NCBI GenBank assembly: GCA_004555865.1
Contig: SFJO01000030.1
Span: forward strand, 1 to 17,407
From: Oscillospiraceae bacterium
GTDB taxonomy: Bacteria; Bacillota; Clostridia; Oscillospirales; Ruminococcaceae
Direction: 5' to 3'
DNA: 17,407 bases
How positions within the stretch are numbered: the stretch's first letter is position 1; every line of letters begins with the position of its first letter. This document shows positions 1 to 7,481 of this stretch, piece by piece. The notes beneath the pieces were generated by a model, which did not search any database, was not told the DNA's origin, and worked only from the letters and a program-made list of their open reading frames with translations. The position numbers and the translations under genes were made by a program.

Positions 1-9
1 TTTATTCGG

Positions 10-26
10 CCGGCCGAAGCGGCCGG
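10..26. repeat. Short perfect hairpin at the window edge
   Basis: CCGGCCG and CGGCCGG pair perfectly over 7 bp around a 3-nt AAG loop. Neither strand has a T-run next to it, so it is not a convincing intrinsic terminator. It may be the end of a terminator for a gene lying left of the window. The rest of 1-356 shows no credible coding region on either strand. Confidence 0.3.
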
Positions 27-356
27 TTCACGCCATCGCCTCATTTGGTTTGCGTTTCATCCATTGGCATTGGCATCACAAGCGGCCCGTTTTGATTTCT
101 CGCCGCTTAAAAATTTTCTAGGCCGCGCCACAAATCCCCAAAACTGCCGCATTTTCCGCTTTTTCATCGTCTTTTCCGGATCAACGCGCCTCACCCGCCC
201 GTTTTTGTGCGCATTCTCGCCGGATTTTCAGGCGGCGTGAGTCAAATTCAATTTCTTCGCTTTCTGTACCTTTTCAAAGTTTATCCGAAGAGCGATTTTT
301 CCGAACCTTCCGTCAGAAATTGCGTTCGATTGTGAAAAAGGCAGTGATTTTCCAGG

Positions 357-385
357 TTGAATCCAATGTTTTTGTATGCTATACT
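357..385 (+). promoter_or_regulatory. Promoter of the IclR-family gene
   Basis: A TTGAAT -35 box (357-362) and a TATACT -10 box (380-385) are separated by exactly 17 bp. A TG dinucleotide one base before the -10 makes it an extended -10. Transcription would start near 392, giving a leader of about 90 nt before the ATG at 486. In that leader a GGAA-N4-TTCC inverted repeat (405-416) could be an operator, perhaps for autoregulation as is common for IclR proteins; this last point is inference. Confidence 0.6.
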
Positions 386-485
386 GAAATTGATTCCACA
401 ATAAGGAAGTCATTCCATTGATTGCCCTGCGGAATGATGTTTGCATGGTTTTCTTATTTTACCAAAAAAGGAGCGCTCTTTCTTT

Positions 486-1241
486 ATGATTCAAAGCATC
501 TCCCGTGCGCTGGACCTGCTGGAGCTACTCAAGCGGCCGCAGCGTACCTTTTCCATTGCACAGCTCTCGTCGGACATCGGCCTGCCGCCCAGCACCGTAC
601 ACCGGCTTTTGCAGACCCTGTGTGAGAAAGGCTTTGTCTATCGGGACGAACAAACCCATCTGTACCAGCTTGGCCCTGCGTTGATCAGCCTGGGCACCGC
701 TGCCGCCCAGGGGCAGGATCTGCGCCAGCTGGCCACCCCTGTATTGCAGCGGTTGGCGCAGCAGGCCCTGGAAGATGCCTTTCTCATCATTCCTTCCGGC
801 TATCGCGGGTTGGTTCTCTGCCAGGTGGACGGCCCCAACAATCTGCGCGTGACCGAGAAGTTCGGTTATGAAATCGACCTTCACTGCGGCGCCATCCGCA
901 AGGCGCTGCTGGCCGGGCAGCCCCAGTCTTACTGGGCCGAGTACATCGCCCACCAGGCGGTGAGCACCACCTGCCCTCATCCGCTGGAAAACCCCAGCCA
1001 GCTGCTGGAGGAACTGAAGGAGATCCGCCGGGAGGGGGTCGCCGTCACCGTGGGTGATTACACCGATGGGGCCGTCGGCATCGGCGCACCGGTGTTCGGG
1101 CCGGACGGGCCGGCTGTGGCCTCGCTGGGCATTGTGTGCCCGGCCGCCCGTGTGGAAAGCCCCGAGCGGCTGAAAGATCTGGTGCGCCGGGCCGCCGCCG
1201 AACTGAGCACCAGCCTGGGCGGCAGTCCCCGTTGGCTGTAA
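486..1241 (+). CDS. IclR-family transcriptional regulator
   Basis: This 251-residue protein has the two-domain layout and length of IclR regulators. Residues 3-62 form the winged helix-turn-helix, with the recognition-helix stretch LPPSTVHRLLQTL at 33-45. Residues about 75-240 form the effector-binding domain, including the typical GAIRKALLAG at 135-144 and the VTVGDYTDGAVGIGAPVF stretch at 187-204. I chose the ATG at 486 because AAAGGAG lies just upstream (467-473) and the wHTH begins at once; the same frame is open upstream to a TTG at 441 but adds nothing family-like. IclR proteins usually control catabolic genes for sugars or aromatic and organic acids. The effector is not identifiable here. 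The ROK kinase-like gene downstream on the same strand is a possible target, but a terminator lies between them. Confidence 0.9.
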   Translation: MIQSISRALDLLELLKRPQRTFSIAQLSSDIGLPPSTVHRLLQTLCEKGFVYRDEQTHLYQLGPALISLGTAAAQGQDLRQLATPVLQRLAQQALEDAFLIIPSGYRGLVLCQVDGPNNLRVTEKFGYEIDLHCGAIRKALLAGQPQSYWAEYIAHQAVSTTCPHPLENPSQLLEELKEIRREGVAVTVGDYTDGAVGIGAPVFGPDGPAVASLGIVCPAARVESPERLKDLVRRAAAELSTSLGGSPRWL

Positions 1242-1329
1242 CGCCCGTCAATTATCACAATAATCCACAATGAAATTTTATATCCGAGCTAAAAGTGCAA
1301 ATTTAAGGCTTGTAAGACAAAATACCCCA

Positions 1330-1372
1330 CCCCCTGCCTGCATTATAATGAAAGCAGACAGGGGGCTTTTTG
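1330..1372 (+). terminator. Rho-independent terminator after the IclR gene
   Basis: CCCCCTGCCTGC (1330-1341) pairs with GCAGACAGGGGG (1354-1365), 11 of 12 positions matched, followed by CTTTTTG. The 12-nt loop region contains a TATAAT hexamer (1344-1349). That could act as a -10 for the next gene, but no good -35 lies 16-18 bp upstream, so the terminator role is the better-supported one. Confidence 0.75.
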
Positions 1373-1446
1373 TGTGTCCGTCGGCCCGCGTTCTGCGTGC
1401 CGCATTGAGCGCCCCCGCATTTTCGCCATGGAAAGGACGACAAATC

Positions 1447-2847
1447 ATGAAATTTCTGAATGTGGAAATCCCGGTCAAAAATCTTCCGGTGCTGGATCCC
1501 GGCTTTGTGCCTCTGGGGCTGTTTTTCCAGGCTTACGAAAAGGGCGCCACCCAGCCGCTGTGCATTGCAGTGGAGCGCGGCGGCGGCCAAATCGGCACCT
1601 GGGAGTGCAAGGTGTACGGCACGCCCGAGATGAAGTCCGCGGATGAGTATTATGTGGACCGTCTGGTGAAGTTTTTGCTGTGGAGCTGGGGCGGCTTCAA
1701 GGTGTCCATCTGCGGCAGCGATGCATTGGCCGCCTATGTGGCCGACGCCTATCGTCAGGGCGGCAGCCGCGCTTTTGACTGCGACTTCATGGCCAACGTC
1801 TATGAGCGCCCCTTTGAAGTGGAGGCTCTGCCTTACAGCCAGAAGCCCACGGCCTTCCAGAAATCCGAGAGCGTGGGCCGCCATCTGGACGGCGCCCGCA
1901 TCGGCTTTGACGCCGGCGGCTCGGACCGGAAGGTAAGCGCCGTGATTGACGGCGAGACCATTTACAGCGAAGAGGTGGTGTGGTACCCCAAAACCATCTC
2001 GGACCCCAACTACCACTACCAGGGCATTCTGGCCGCGCTGCACACCGCCGCCGCCAAAATTCTGGAAAAGGGCCGCAAAGTGGACGGCATCGGCGTTTCC
2101 TCGGCCGGTGACTTCATCGACAACCGCTGCATGGTGGCCAGCCTGTTCCTGAAGGTGAGCAAAGAGGACTTTGACGCCCAGGTGAAAAACATCTACACCC
2201 GCGCTGCGGAAGAACTGGGCCGCACCCTGGGCTATGAGATTCCCGTGGTGGTGGCCAACGACGGCGATGTGAGTGCCCTGGCCGGAGCCATGGGCCTGAA
2301 AGAGAACGGCATTATGGGCATTGCTATGGGCACCAGCGAGGCCGTCGGCTTTGTGGACCGCAGCGGCAACATCTGCGGCTGGCTGAATGAGCTGGCCTTC
2401 GCCCCCGTAGACGGCCAGCCCGATGCCATGCGGGACGAGTGGAGCGGCGACATCGGCTGCGGCGTGAAGTACTTCAGCCAGGACGCCGTTATCAAACTGG
2501 CCCCCCGCGCCGGAATTGAACTGAAGGGCAGCGCCCCCGCCGAAAAGCTGAAGGAAGTACAGGCTCTGATGGCCGAAGGCGACGAGCGTGCCCGCCAGGT
2601 GTACGAGAGCATCGGCGTGTATTTGGGCCATGCCCTGGGCCAGTACGCCATGTTCTATGACATCAACCGCACCCAGATGATGGGCCGGGTGATGAGCGGC
2701 CGCGGCGGCGACATCATTCTGGAGGTGGCCACCAAGGTGATGGACGAGGAGTACCCCAACGTCCGCTTCCGGCCGGAAGCCCCCGATGAGATGACCCGCC
2801 GTGTGGGCCAGTCGGCCGCTGCCGCCAGCCTGCCCAAGCGCCTGTAA
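1447..2847 (+). CDS. ROK-family (ASKHA fold) sugar kinase-like protein
   Basis: The product is 466 residues. The ATG at 1447 is preceded by GGAAAGGA (1430-1437); the frame is open upstream, but that part crosses the terminator and is not protein-like. Residues about 150-455 are a ROK/ASKHA core. The phosphate-1 loop is FDAGGSDRK at 154-162, the catalytic-aspartate region is VANDGDVSALAG at 269-280 (probable D272), and the phosphate-2 loop is GIAMGTSEA at 291-299. A glycine-rich RVMSGRGGD segment lies near the C-terminus (414-422). Ordinary ROK proteins are about 300-320 residues; here an N-terminal region of about 150 residues is added, and the usual CxCGxxGCxE zinc motif is absent. The GGSDRK and WSGDIGCGVKYFSQDAV stretches match a family I recall from Clostridia that is annotated only as ROK protein. 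Sugar phosphorylation is inferred and the substrate is unknown. Confidence 0.8.
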   Translation: MKFLNVEIPVKNLPVLDPGFVPLGLFFQAYEKGATQPLCIAVERGGGQIGTWECKVYGTPEMKSADEYYVDRLVKFLLWSWGGFKVSICGSDALAAYVADAYRQGGSRAFDCDFMANVYERPFEVEALPYSQKPTAFQKSESVGRHLDGARIGFDAGGSDRKVSAVIDGETIYSEEVVWYPKTISDPNYHYQGILAALHTAAAKILEKGRKVDGIGVSSAGDFIDNRCMVASLFLKVSKEDFDAQVKNIYTRAAEELGRTLGYEIPVVVANDGDVSALAGAMGLKENGIMGIAMGTSEAVGFVDRSGNICGWLNELAFAPVDGQPDAMRDEWSGDIGCGVKYFSQDAVIKLAPRAGIELKGSAPAEKLKEVQALMAEGDERARQVYESIGVYLGHALGQYAMFYDINRTQMMGRVMSGRGGDIILEVATKVMDEEYPNVRFRPEAPDEMTRRVGQSAAAASLPKRL

Positions 2848-2914
2848 GCTTCTGCCTTTTTGCAGAGCGCACCGTTTTTGGCGATGCGTCTTTGCGTTTT
2901 CCTCCTATTCTTTG

Positions 2915-2984
2915 CAAAACGCCGTCCCGGTGCGGCACCGCAGTTTGCGGTGTGCCTGCGCCGGGGCGGCGTTTTGTTTTGTCT
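2915..2984. terminator. Long hairpin terminator between convergent genes
   Basis: The arm starting CAAAACGCCGTCCCGG (2915-2930) pairs, with G:U pairs and small bulges, to the arm ending CGCCGGGGCGGCGTTTTG (2959-2976). The stem continues inward to about 2942/2945, giving more than 20 paired positions. The + strand side runs into GTTTTGTTTTG and should stop transcription from the ROK-like gene. The - strand side has TTTTG at its edge and may also serve the DUF2500 gene. Confidence 0.75.
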
Positions 2985-3008
2985 CAGTCTTTTCTGCGCG
3001 GCATATCT

Positions 3009-3407
3009 TTATGCCTGAGAAGATTTCGAAGCCGAGGTCGGCTCAAAACCCAGATAGCGGGTGCCCTGCACCATCAAAATGCCCTCTTCGCCCTCGTTCA
3101 GCCGGCCGTACTGCTGCTCGGTCAGCTCCAGCTCCAGCGGGTCGCCGTTTTCCACTTCAAAGGTGGCGTAGTACCAGCAGGCATAGCCCGGGGCGATGAC
3201 CTGGCCCTCATCGCGGCCGCCCACCGACGTGCGCTTTTCCGCCACGCGGGCCTTCAGCTCCTGCTGGGGAGCCGTGTTGTTTTTATGCCAGCGGCGCAGA
3301 TTGACAACCACGGTTCCGGCAATCAGGCCCACAATCACCACGATGGGCACCACCATCATCAGAATCTGCACCGGCCCCATTCCCGCAGTTGTAAAAAAGG
3401 TATCCAT
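3009..3407 (-). CDS. DUF2500-family membrane protein
   Basis: This 132-residue protein has a single N-terminal transmembrane segment at about 13-36 and a basic RRWHKN stop-transfer stretch at 38-43. A soluble C-terminal domain follows. It has the DUF2500 pattern: WYYATFEVENGDPLELEL (78-95) followed by EEGILMVQGTRYLGFE (107-122). Small membrane proteins of this family are widespread in Bacillota and have no established function. I chose the ATG at 3407 because GAGGAG lies just upstream and the open frame beyond it runs antiparallel-style through the previous gene without family similarity. It starts one base after the stop of the upstream membrane-anchored gene, so the two are very likely translationally coupled. 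Confidence 0.85.
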   Translation of the reverse strand: MDTFFTTAGMGPVQILMMVVPIVVIVGLIAGTVVVNLRRWHKNNTAPQQELKARVAEKRTSVGGRDEGQVIAPGYACWYYATFEVENGDPLELELTEQQYGRLNEGEEGILMVQGTRYLGFEPTSASKSSQA

Positions 3408-3408
3408 T

Positions 3409-4545
3409 TTATCGGTTCTCCTCCCAATTCCATGCATAGGTGCGGCAGGGCTGCATCTGCACCTGCATTCCCTGCAAAACCAGCTTTGCCTGAAGCGGCG
3501 TCTGCACACGCAGTCCGGCCGGGCACCACTGCCAGGGCTGGCCATGGGGGCCAAGGCCCTGCTTCGTTTCTCCTTTTCGGGTGACAAACATCGCGGTAGG
3601 CCCATCGGCCCCGCCAATCACCCCAATCATGGCAGCATTCTTCGTCATTGGCCGGAACGGCTCGGCGTTTTCAGCATTCCCGGCGCTCTCTTGGGCGGCC
3701 CGCTCCTCGCGCCTCTGCATCCACAAGTCCGCCTCTGCCTGAGACAGGCCGGCGTCAAAGTTCAGCCTGCTGCCCTGAGGCAGAGGCGGCACCACTTCGC
3801 CCCAAAAGCCGGGCGCCCAAAGCGTCGGCTCCCCTGCAATTTTGTCTGTATGGCCGGGCTGTAAATACAGCGTATGGCGGCAGCCCGTGGCCGGGTCGGC
3901 AAAGGTAAGGCTCGGTGGCGTGCGGCCGTCCAGCGGCAGGTTCCAGCTTTTGTTCATGGGCAGGTTCTCGCACTCCGGCCCCAGGCGCATGGTCATGCTT
4001 CGGGTAACAGGGGCAAAGCTGCCATCGCACCGGGCGGTGCAGCGCACTACGCCAAAATGCCGCGCCAGCAGCAGCTGGCGGGGATACAGTTTTCGCCAGG
4101 CGGCCGCATCCGGCTCGTCCGGGCAGCCGCAGTAGTTCCACCCATCGCTGCTCAGGCAAGCCCGGCGGCCGTCCACGGTCAGCGCCGAAATGTTCACGCT
4201 GCCCAGGGGGCGGCGGCGAAGCAGGGCAGCCAGCTCCCGGGCAGGCAGGGCATCCTCGTCCAGATCCCGCACCTGATGATAAAACGCCTGGGCCTTGGGC
4301 TGGTCCGGCAGAATCAGCAGGTCAAATACGACCCACCCGGCCTGATGCCACAGCGTGGGCACCACCAGCCGCGCCCCGCCGTAGTTCATCGTCCAGTTGA
4401 TGGTCTGCGGGCGGCCGGCCGGGGCCTTAATCTCCTCCCGCTGCGCGGCCGCGATATTTTTCTTCTGCGTGCCGCGCCGGGCCAGTGCCCCCAATCCGGC
4501 AACGCCGGCCAGCGCCACACAGCATCCAAACAATGTTCGTTTCAT
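3409..4545 (-). CDS. Membrane-anchored protein of unknown function with a GGADGPTA motif
   Basis: I do not recognise the family as a whole. The 378-residue product starts with a hydrophobic segment at about 5-22, so it is probably anchored in or exported across the membrane. Cysteine- and tryptophan-containing patches follow (for example GWNYCGC, 135-141). The striking part is IGVIGGADGPTAMFVT at 307-322, near the C-terminus after an Ala/Glu-rich stretch. This resembles the conserved IGIIGGADGPTAIFV signature of sodium-translocating decarboxylase beta subunits (OadB/GcdB). Nothing else here resembles those multi-spanning proteins. The ribosome site AGGGGGGAG lies just before the ATG. The gene heads an apparent two-gene operon with the DUF2500 gene, which suggests a shared envelope role; that is inference. 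Confidence 0.75.
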   Translation of the reverse strand: MKRTLFGCCVALAGVAGLGALARRGTQKKNIAAAQREEIKAPAGRPQTINWTMNYGGARLVVPTLWHQAGWVVFDLLILPDQPKAQAFYHQVRDLDEDALPARELAALLRRRPLGSVNISALTVDGRRACLSSDGWNYCGCPDEPDAAAWRKLYPRQLLLARHFGVVRCTARCDGSFAPVTRSMTMRLGPECENLPMNKSWNLPLDGRTPPSLTFADPATGCRHTLYLQPGHTDKIAGEPTLWAPGFWGEVVPPLPQGSRLNFDAGLSQAEADLWMQRREERAAQESAGNAENAEPFRPMTKNAAMIGVIGGADGPTAMFVTRKGETKQGLGPHGQPWQWCPAGLRVQTPLQAKLVLQGMQVQMQPCRTYAWNWEENR

Positions 4546-4643
4546 GCTCTCCCCCCTCTCCGCACCGCGGCAGGCTGCCGGGTGCGCTTCGTGGTTGCTG
4601 CTGCTTTTTATTCACCGCCGCCTTTTTTAAGCGGTATGGGCCT

Positions 4644-4672
4644 ATCATACCACAGCGCCGCTGCCCCCGCAA
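4644..4672 (-). promoter_or_regulatory. Promoter of the GGADGPTA-protein/DUF2500 operon
   Basis: On the - strand TTGCGG (4672-4667) and TATGAT (4649-4644) are separated by 17 bp, about 100 nt upstream of the ATG at 4545. An 8-bp inverted repeat (CGCCGCTG 4656-4663 and CAGCGGCG 4681-4688) overlaps it. The repeat follows the histidine kinase stop and could be a weak terminator or an operator; there is no T-run after it. Confidence 0.45.
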
Positions 4673-4705
4673 GCCGGAAACAGCGGCGTCGTTTCGTTTC
4701 GTTTC

Positions 4706-6058
4706 TTATTTCAGTTCCTGGCAGGGCAGGCAGGTACGCACCATGAACCAGCCGTTTTCCTCCCGGGCTTCAAAGCTGCCGCCGTGCAGGGCAAGAATGC
4801 GCTCGCAGGTTTTCAGGCCCAGCCCCGTGCTCTGCACCTTGGGCGCGGGGTGCACCCGGTTGCTCAGTTCCAGCTCAAACCGACCGTCCCGCTGCCGCCA
4901 GCGCAGCTTCAGCGGGGCCGACGGGTCGGCATACTTGCGCAGGTTTGAAACCATGTTGTCCAGCGCGCGGCGCAGCAGGCCCACGTCCACCCGCAGCAGG
5001 CACTTTGGGTCCGGGGTGTCCCGCTCCACCGAAAAGCCCTGATCTTCCAGGAGAAACAGCCCTTCTTCCAGCGTCTGCATCAAAAACGCAGCGCAGTCCA
5101 CCGTTTCCAGCTTGAGGGCATCCTCCCGGCCATACACCAAAAAGAATTCAAACAGCTTATCGCTCAGGTCTTTCAGCTCATAGGCCTTTTTGCGGCTGTT
5201 TTCCAAGCAGGCGCGGGCCTGCTCCTGGTTTTGGTAGCGCCGGGTGGTCAAAATGTCCAGGTAACCGATCAGTGAGGTCAGCGGGGTGCGCAGGTCGTGG
5301 CTCATCGCGGTGATCAGCTCCTGGTTGGCCTGCCGGGCCGCTTCTTCCCCCGCCTGGCGCTGGATGATGCTTTTGCGCATGGCGTCAATGCTGGCGGCCA
5401 GCTCACCCAGCTCGTCCCTGCCTTTTATCGTGATCGGGTGCTCCAGGTCACCGCCCTCCAGCAGGGCCAGCTCTTCTTTCAGCTGGTAGATGTACCGGGT
5501 CTTGCTGCGGATGGCCAGCAAAAACAGCACTAGAACTATACCGCCTGCAAGCGCCAGTGCCCCTCGGTACGCGGCCGTGTAATACTCCTGGGCTCCAAAA
5601 TCATACATCCAGACCATAGCCGCCCCATCCGCCAATTGCAGGACATAACTGGGCTGCCAGGTCTCGGTGGCGGCGCTGCCCTCGACCCGGTTTCCGTACT
5701 CATCGTAGACCTCCGGTATTTCTCCGGGCTGATACAAACCGCTGGAATCATACAGCACGGTATCCTCCCGGAACACCGTAAACATCCGGGCCTTCTGCCG
5801 GCCGCTCCATTGTTCAAATGCATCCGCATCGCTGCCGCTCACGCCATTCTCGGTTACATACTGCTGCAATTCGTTTTTGGCCTGAGTATTGCGCACTCCC
5901 TGGGCACCTGCATCATAGATCACCCGGTCGATCTCCGCATAGGCCACAGACAGTGTACACCGGTACACCACCACGGCCACAGCCAGCGCCGCTGCCAATG
6001 CGGCCAGCAATTCCGCACTCAGTGAGCGAAGGAAGCGCACCCGTTTCAACTTACTCAA
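4706..6058 (-). CDS. Sensor histidine kinase of a two-component system
   Basis: The product is 450 residues when read from the TTG at 6058. It has a first membrane segment (about 14-33), an extracytoplasmic sensor region (about 34-165), a second membrane segment (166-184) and a HAMP linker (about 185-240). The H-box is SHDLRTPLT with H254. The N-box region is LDNMVSNLRKYA (366-377) and the G2 box is STGLGLKTCERI (410-421). A classical DxGxG G1 box is not evident (ELSNRV occupies the region), as in some VanS-like kinases. No ATG exists near the N-terminus; the TTG lies about 8 nt after AAAGGG and overlaps the regulator's stop by 8 nt, so a coupled TTG start is the best choice. The sensor region has no recognised ligand fold, so the signal is unknown. 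Confidence 0.88.
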   Translation of the reverse strand: MSKLKRVRFLRSLSAELLAALAAALAVAVVVYRCTLSVAYAEIDRVIYDAGAQGVRNTQAKNELQQYVTENGVSGSDADAFEQWSGRQKARMFTVFREDTVLYDSSGLYQPGEIPEVYDEYGNRVEGSAATETWQPSYVLQLADGAAMVWMYDFGAQEYYTAAYRGALALAGGIVLVLFLLAIRSKTRYIYQLKEELALLEGGDLEHPITIKGRDELGELAASIDAMRKSIIQRQAGEEAARQANQELITAMSHDLRTPLTSLIGYLDILTTRRYQNQEQARACLENSRKKAYELKDLSDKLFEFFLVYGREDALKLETVDCAAFLMQTLEEGLFLLEDQGFSVERDTPDPKCLLRVDVGLLRRALDNMVSNLRKYADPSAPLKLRWRQRDGRFELELSNRVHPAPKVQSTGLGLKTCERILALHGGSFEAREENGWFMVRTCLPCQELK

Positions 6059-6749
6059 CCCGGTATCCCTTTCCCCACACGTTGCGGATGATCTGCGGGT
6101 TTTGCGGGTCATCCTCCAGCTTCCGGCGCAGATTTCGGATGTGTACCATAATGGTATTTCCCGAGGAATACAAGTACGGCTCTCCCCACACCTGCTCGTA
6201 GATGTCCTGTGCGGAGAAAATGCGCTGCCGTTCACTGGCCAGCAGCAGGAGAATGCGGTATTCCAAATCAGTCAAGGCCACCGGGCGACCGTGTTTCTCC
6301 ACGGTACTGTGCTCGGTGTCAATGCGCAGCGGCCCCACGGTAAGAATTGCGTTGCCTTTGGCAGAGGGCTTGCCGCCGTACACACAGTAGCGACGCAGCA
6401 AAGCGTGCACCCGGCCCAGAAGCTCTCTGTATGAGAAGGGCTTTGCCAGATAATCATCGCCGCCCGCCTGCAGGCCGGCCAGCTTATCCGCCTCCGTCCC
6501 CTTGGCCGTCAGGAACAGAATCGGGGCCGCACTGCGTTCCCGAATGCGGGCGCAGGCCGTCAGCCCATCACAGCCAGGCATCATCACATCCAGCAGGATC
6601 AAATCGGCCTGTCCGGCCTGGGCAACCGCCTCTTCCCCGTCCGCCGCTTCCAGCACACGGTATCTTTCGCCCTCCAAAAAGATGCGCAGCACCTGACGGA
6701 TCTCCGGCTCATCGTCCGCGATCAGAACGGTATGGTTCTTTCCATCCAT
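6051..6749 (-). CDS. OmpR/PhoB-family response regulator
   Basis: The 232-residue protein has an N-terminal receiver domain (about 7-120). It shows the acidic pair D12/D13, the phosphoacceptor D54 in LILLDVMMPG, T81 in LFLTAKG and K103 in LAKPF. A C-terminal winged-helix DNA-binding domain follows (about 135-231), with LTDLEYRILLLLA, the NTIMVHIRNLRRKLE recognition region and the terminal WGKGYRVE. The ATG at 6749 follows AAAGGAG closely; the frame upstream is not domain-like. It overlaps the kinase start, so the pair forms one operon. The target genes are not shown by the sequence; the adjacent membrane-protein operon downstream is a candidate by position only. Confidence 0.93.
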   Translation of the reverse strand: MDGKNHTVLIADDEPEIRQVLRIFLEGERYRVLEAADGEEAVAQAGQADLILLDVMMPGCDGLTACARIRERSAAPILFLTAKGTEADKLAGLQAGGDDYLAKPFSYRELLGRVHALLRRYCVYGGKPSAKGNAILTVGPLRIDTEHSTVEKHGRPVALTDLEYRILLLLASERQRIFSAQDIYEQVWGEPYLYSSGNTIMVHIRNLRRKLEDDPQNPQIIRNVWGKGYRVE

Positions 6750-6825
6750 GCTTTTTTCTCCTTTGTACAGCCCGGCCGCCAGCCTGCCTGTTTTGGCCCG
6801 GAATGGGCCGTACGTTCTTTTTTCT

Positions 6826-6834
6826 ATCATAGCA
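6826..6834 (-). promoter_or_regulatory. Extended -10 promoter of the two-component operon
   Basis: The - strand reads TGCTATGAT (6834-6826), an extended -10 element, 77 nt upstream of the regulator ATG. The -35 region (TGCGGA near 6849-6854) is weak, as is tolerated with extended -10 promoters. Confidence 0.45.
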
Positions 6835-6972
6835 TACTTCCGGCCGTTTCCGCAGCGCCGCGTGCGGAAATTAAGAGTTCTTCACAGCCGTAAAGAGCGA
6901 AGCGCCATCGCCTGCCTGCGGCCGCGATGCTGAGTCGGGGTGTTTTCGCTGAAGACGCCGGGGCGAATAAAC

Positions 6973-7005
6973 AAAAAAGCCGCAGAACTTACGTTCTGCA
7001 GCTTT
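6973..7005 (-). terminator. Terminator of tRNA-Leu
   Basis: Directly after the tRNA CCA end on the - strand, GCAGAAC and GTTCTGC form a stem around a 4-nt loop. The stem is extended by a mismatch and further pairs up to an A4/T4 base, and it ends in TTTTTTG (6978-6972 region). Confidence 0.85.
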
Positions 7006-7092
7006 TGGTGCGGATGAAGGGACTTGAACCCATATGACATTGCTGTCACTAGAACCTGAATCTAGCGCGTCTGCCAATTCCGCCACATCCGC
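7006..7092 (-). tRNA. tRNA-Leu (anticodon CAG)
   Basis: The 87-nt gene folds as a class II tRNA. The acceptor GCGGATG pairs with CATCCGC. The anticodon arm is CTAGA-TTCAGGT-TCTAG, with CAG at 7058-7056. A long variable arm (GTGACAGCAATGTCAT) and the T-arm GGTTCAAGTCC follow. The discriminator A is followed by a genome-encoded CCA. The long variable arm and anticodon fix the identity as leucine. Confidence 0.96.
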
Positions 7093-7172
7093 CTGCCTTT
7101 GTCAACTCTTTTTCAAAGTTTTTGCAAAATTCTTTCTCTGCAAATTTTTTGTATTTTTTTGCAGCGAATCTG

Positions 7173-7201
7173 TTGACATGGCAGCTTCTTCGCGCTATAA
7201 T
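7173..7201 (+). promoter_or_regulatory. Consensus promoter of tRNA-Gln
   Basis: A perfect TTGACA (7173-7178) and a perfect TATAAT (7196-7201) are separated by 17 bp. Transcription would begin about 30 nt before the tRNA. Such a full consensus match fits a stable-RNA promoter. Confidence 0.92.
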
Positions 7202-7237
7202 TATATGCGTTGACCGGAGTGGTCAGCAACCAAACAT

Positions 7238-7311
7238 TGGGGATTTGCATAGTGGCAGTGCGGTAGACTCTGACTCTACTTGTGGTGGTTCGATTCCATC
7301 ATCCCCAACCA
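7238..7311 (+). tRNA. tRNA-Gln (anticodon CTG)
   Basis: The acceptor TGGGGAT pairs with ATCCCCA, including the U1-A72 pair typical of bacterial tRNA-Gln. The D-arm is GCA-N9-TGC. The anticodon arm is GTAGA-CTCTGAC-TCTAC, with CTG at 7270-7272. The T-arm is GGTGG-TTCGATT-CCATC with one G:U pair. The discriminator A is followed by an encoded CCA. Confidence 0.95.
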
Positions 7312-7342
7312 AAAGCCATTCTCAAACGGGAATGGTTTTTTT
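7312..7342 (+). terminator. Terminator of tRNA-Gln
   Basis: AAAGCCATTC and GAATGGTTTT pair around an 8-nt loop, immediately after the CCA end, and run into a T7 tract. Confidence 0.85.
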
Positions 7343-7371
7343 GTTTTCCGGCCGCATTTTTCGGCAGCAAA

Positions 7372-7419
7372 AAGCAGCGGGCACTTTGGAAACAAGCGTT
7401 TTCAAAGTGCCCGCTGCTT
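7372..7419. terminator. 22-bp hairpin terminator at the end of the uvrA-like/Wadjet block
   Basis: Two 22-nt arms (7372-7393 and 7398-7419) pair fully with a single G:U pair around the loop AAGC. On the - strand the stem leads into TTTTT, so it ends transcription from the uvrA-like gene. On the + strand it also has a short TTAGCTTTT tail and may act as a second stop after tRNA-Gln. Confidence 0.88.
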
Positions 7420-7481
7420 AGCTTTTCTGGCCCAATCGCGGCCGCAAAGCGACACGCATAGAATGTCTCTGCCCGGAATCC

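Noticed and set aside
228..446. 72-residue frame on the - strand upstream of the IclR gene
   Set aside because: It spans the well-formed + strand promoter and has no ribosome site or recognisable content.
1303..2631. 442-residue frame antisense to the ROK-like gene
   Set aside because: Low-complexity His/Ala/Gly-rich composition is typical of the reverse strand of a GC-rich gene; the + strand has clear ASKHA motifs.
6871..7086. 71-residue frame on the - strand starting MAELADALDSGSS
   Set aside because: It is the translation of the tRNA-Leu gene and its terminator, a well-known artefact pattern; the RNA gene explains it.
7006..7311. tRNA genes as an integration site flanking the Wadjet region
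   Set aside because: I found no direct repeat of either tRNA 3' end near the other side of the operon, and there is no integrase in the window.
7122..7421. 99-residue frame on the + strand across tRNA-Gln
   Set aside because: It runs through the promoter, tRNA and two terminators and has no ribosome site or family similarity.
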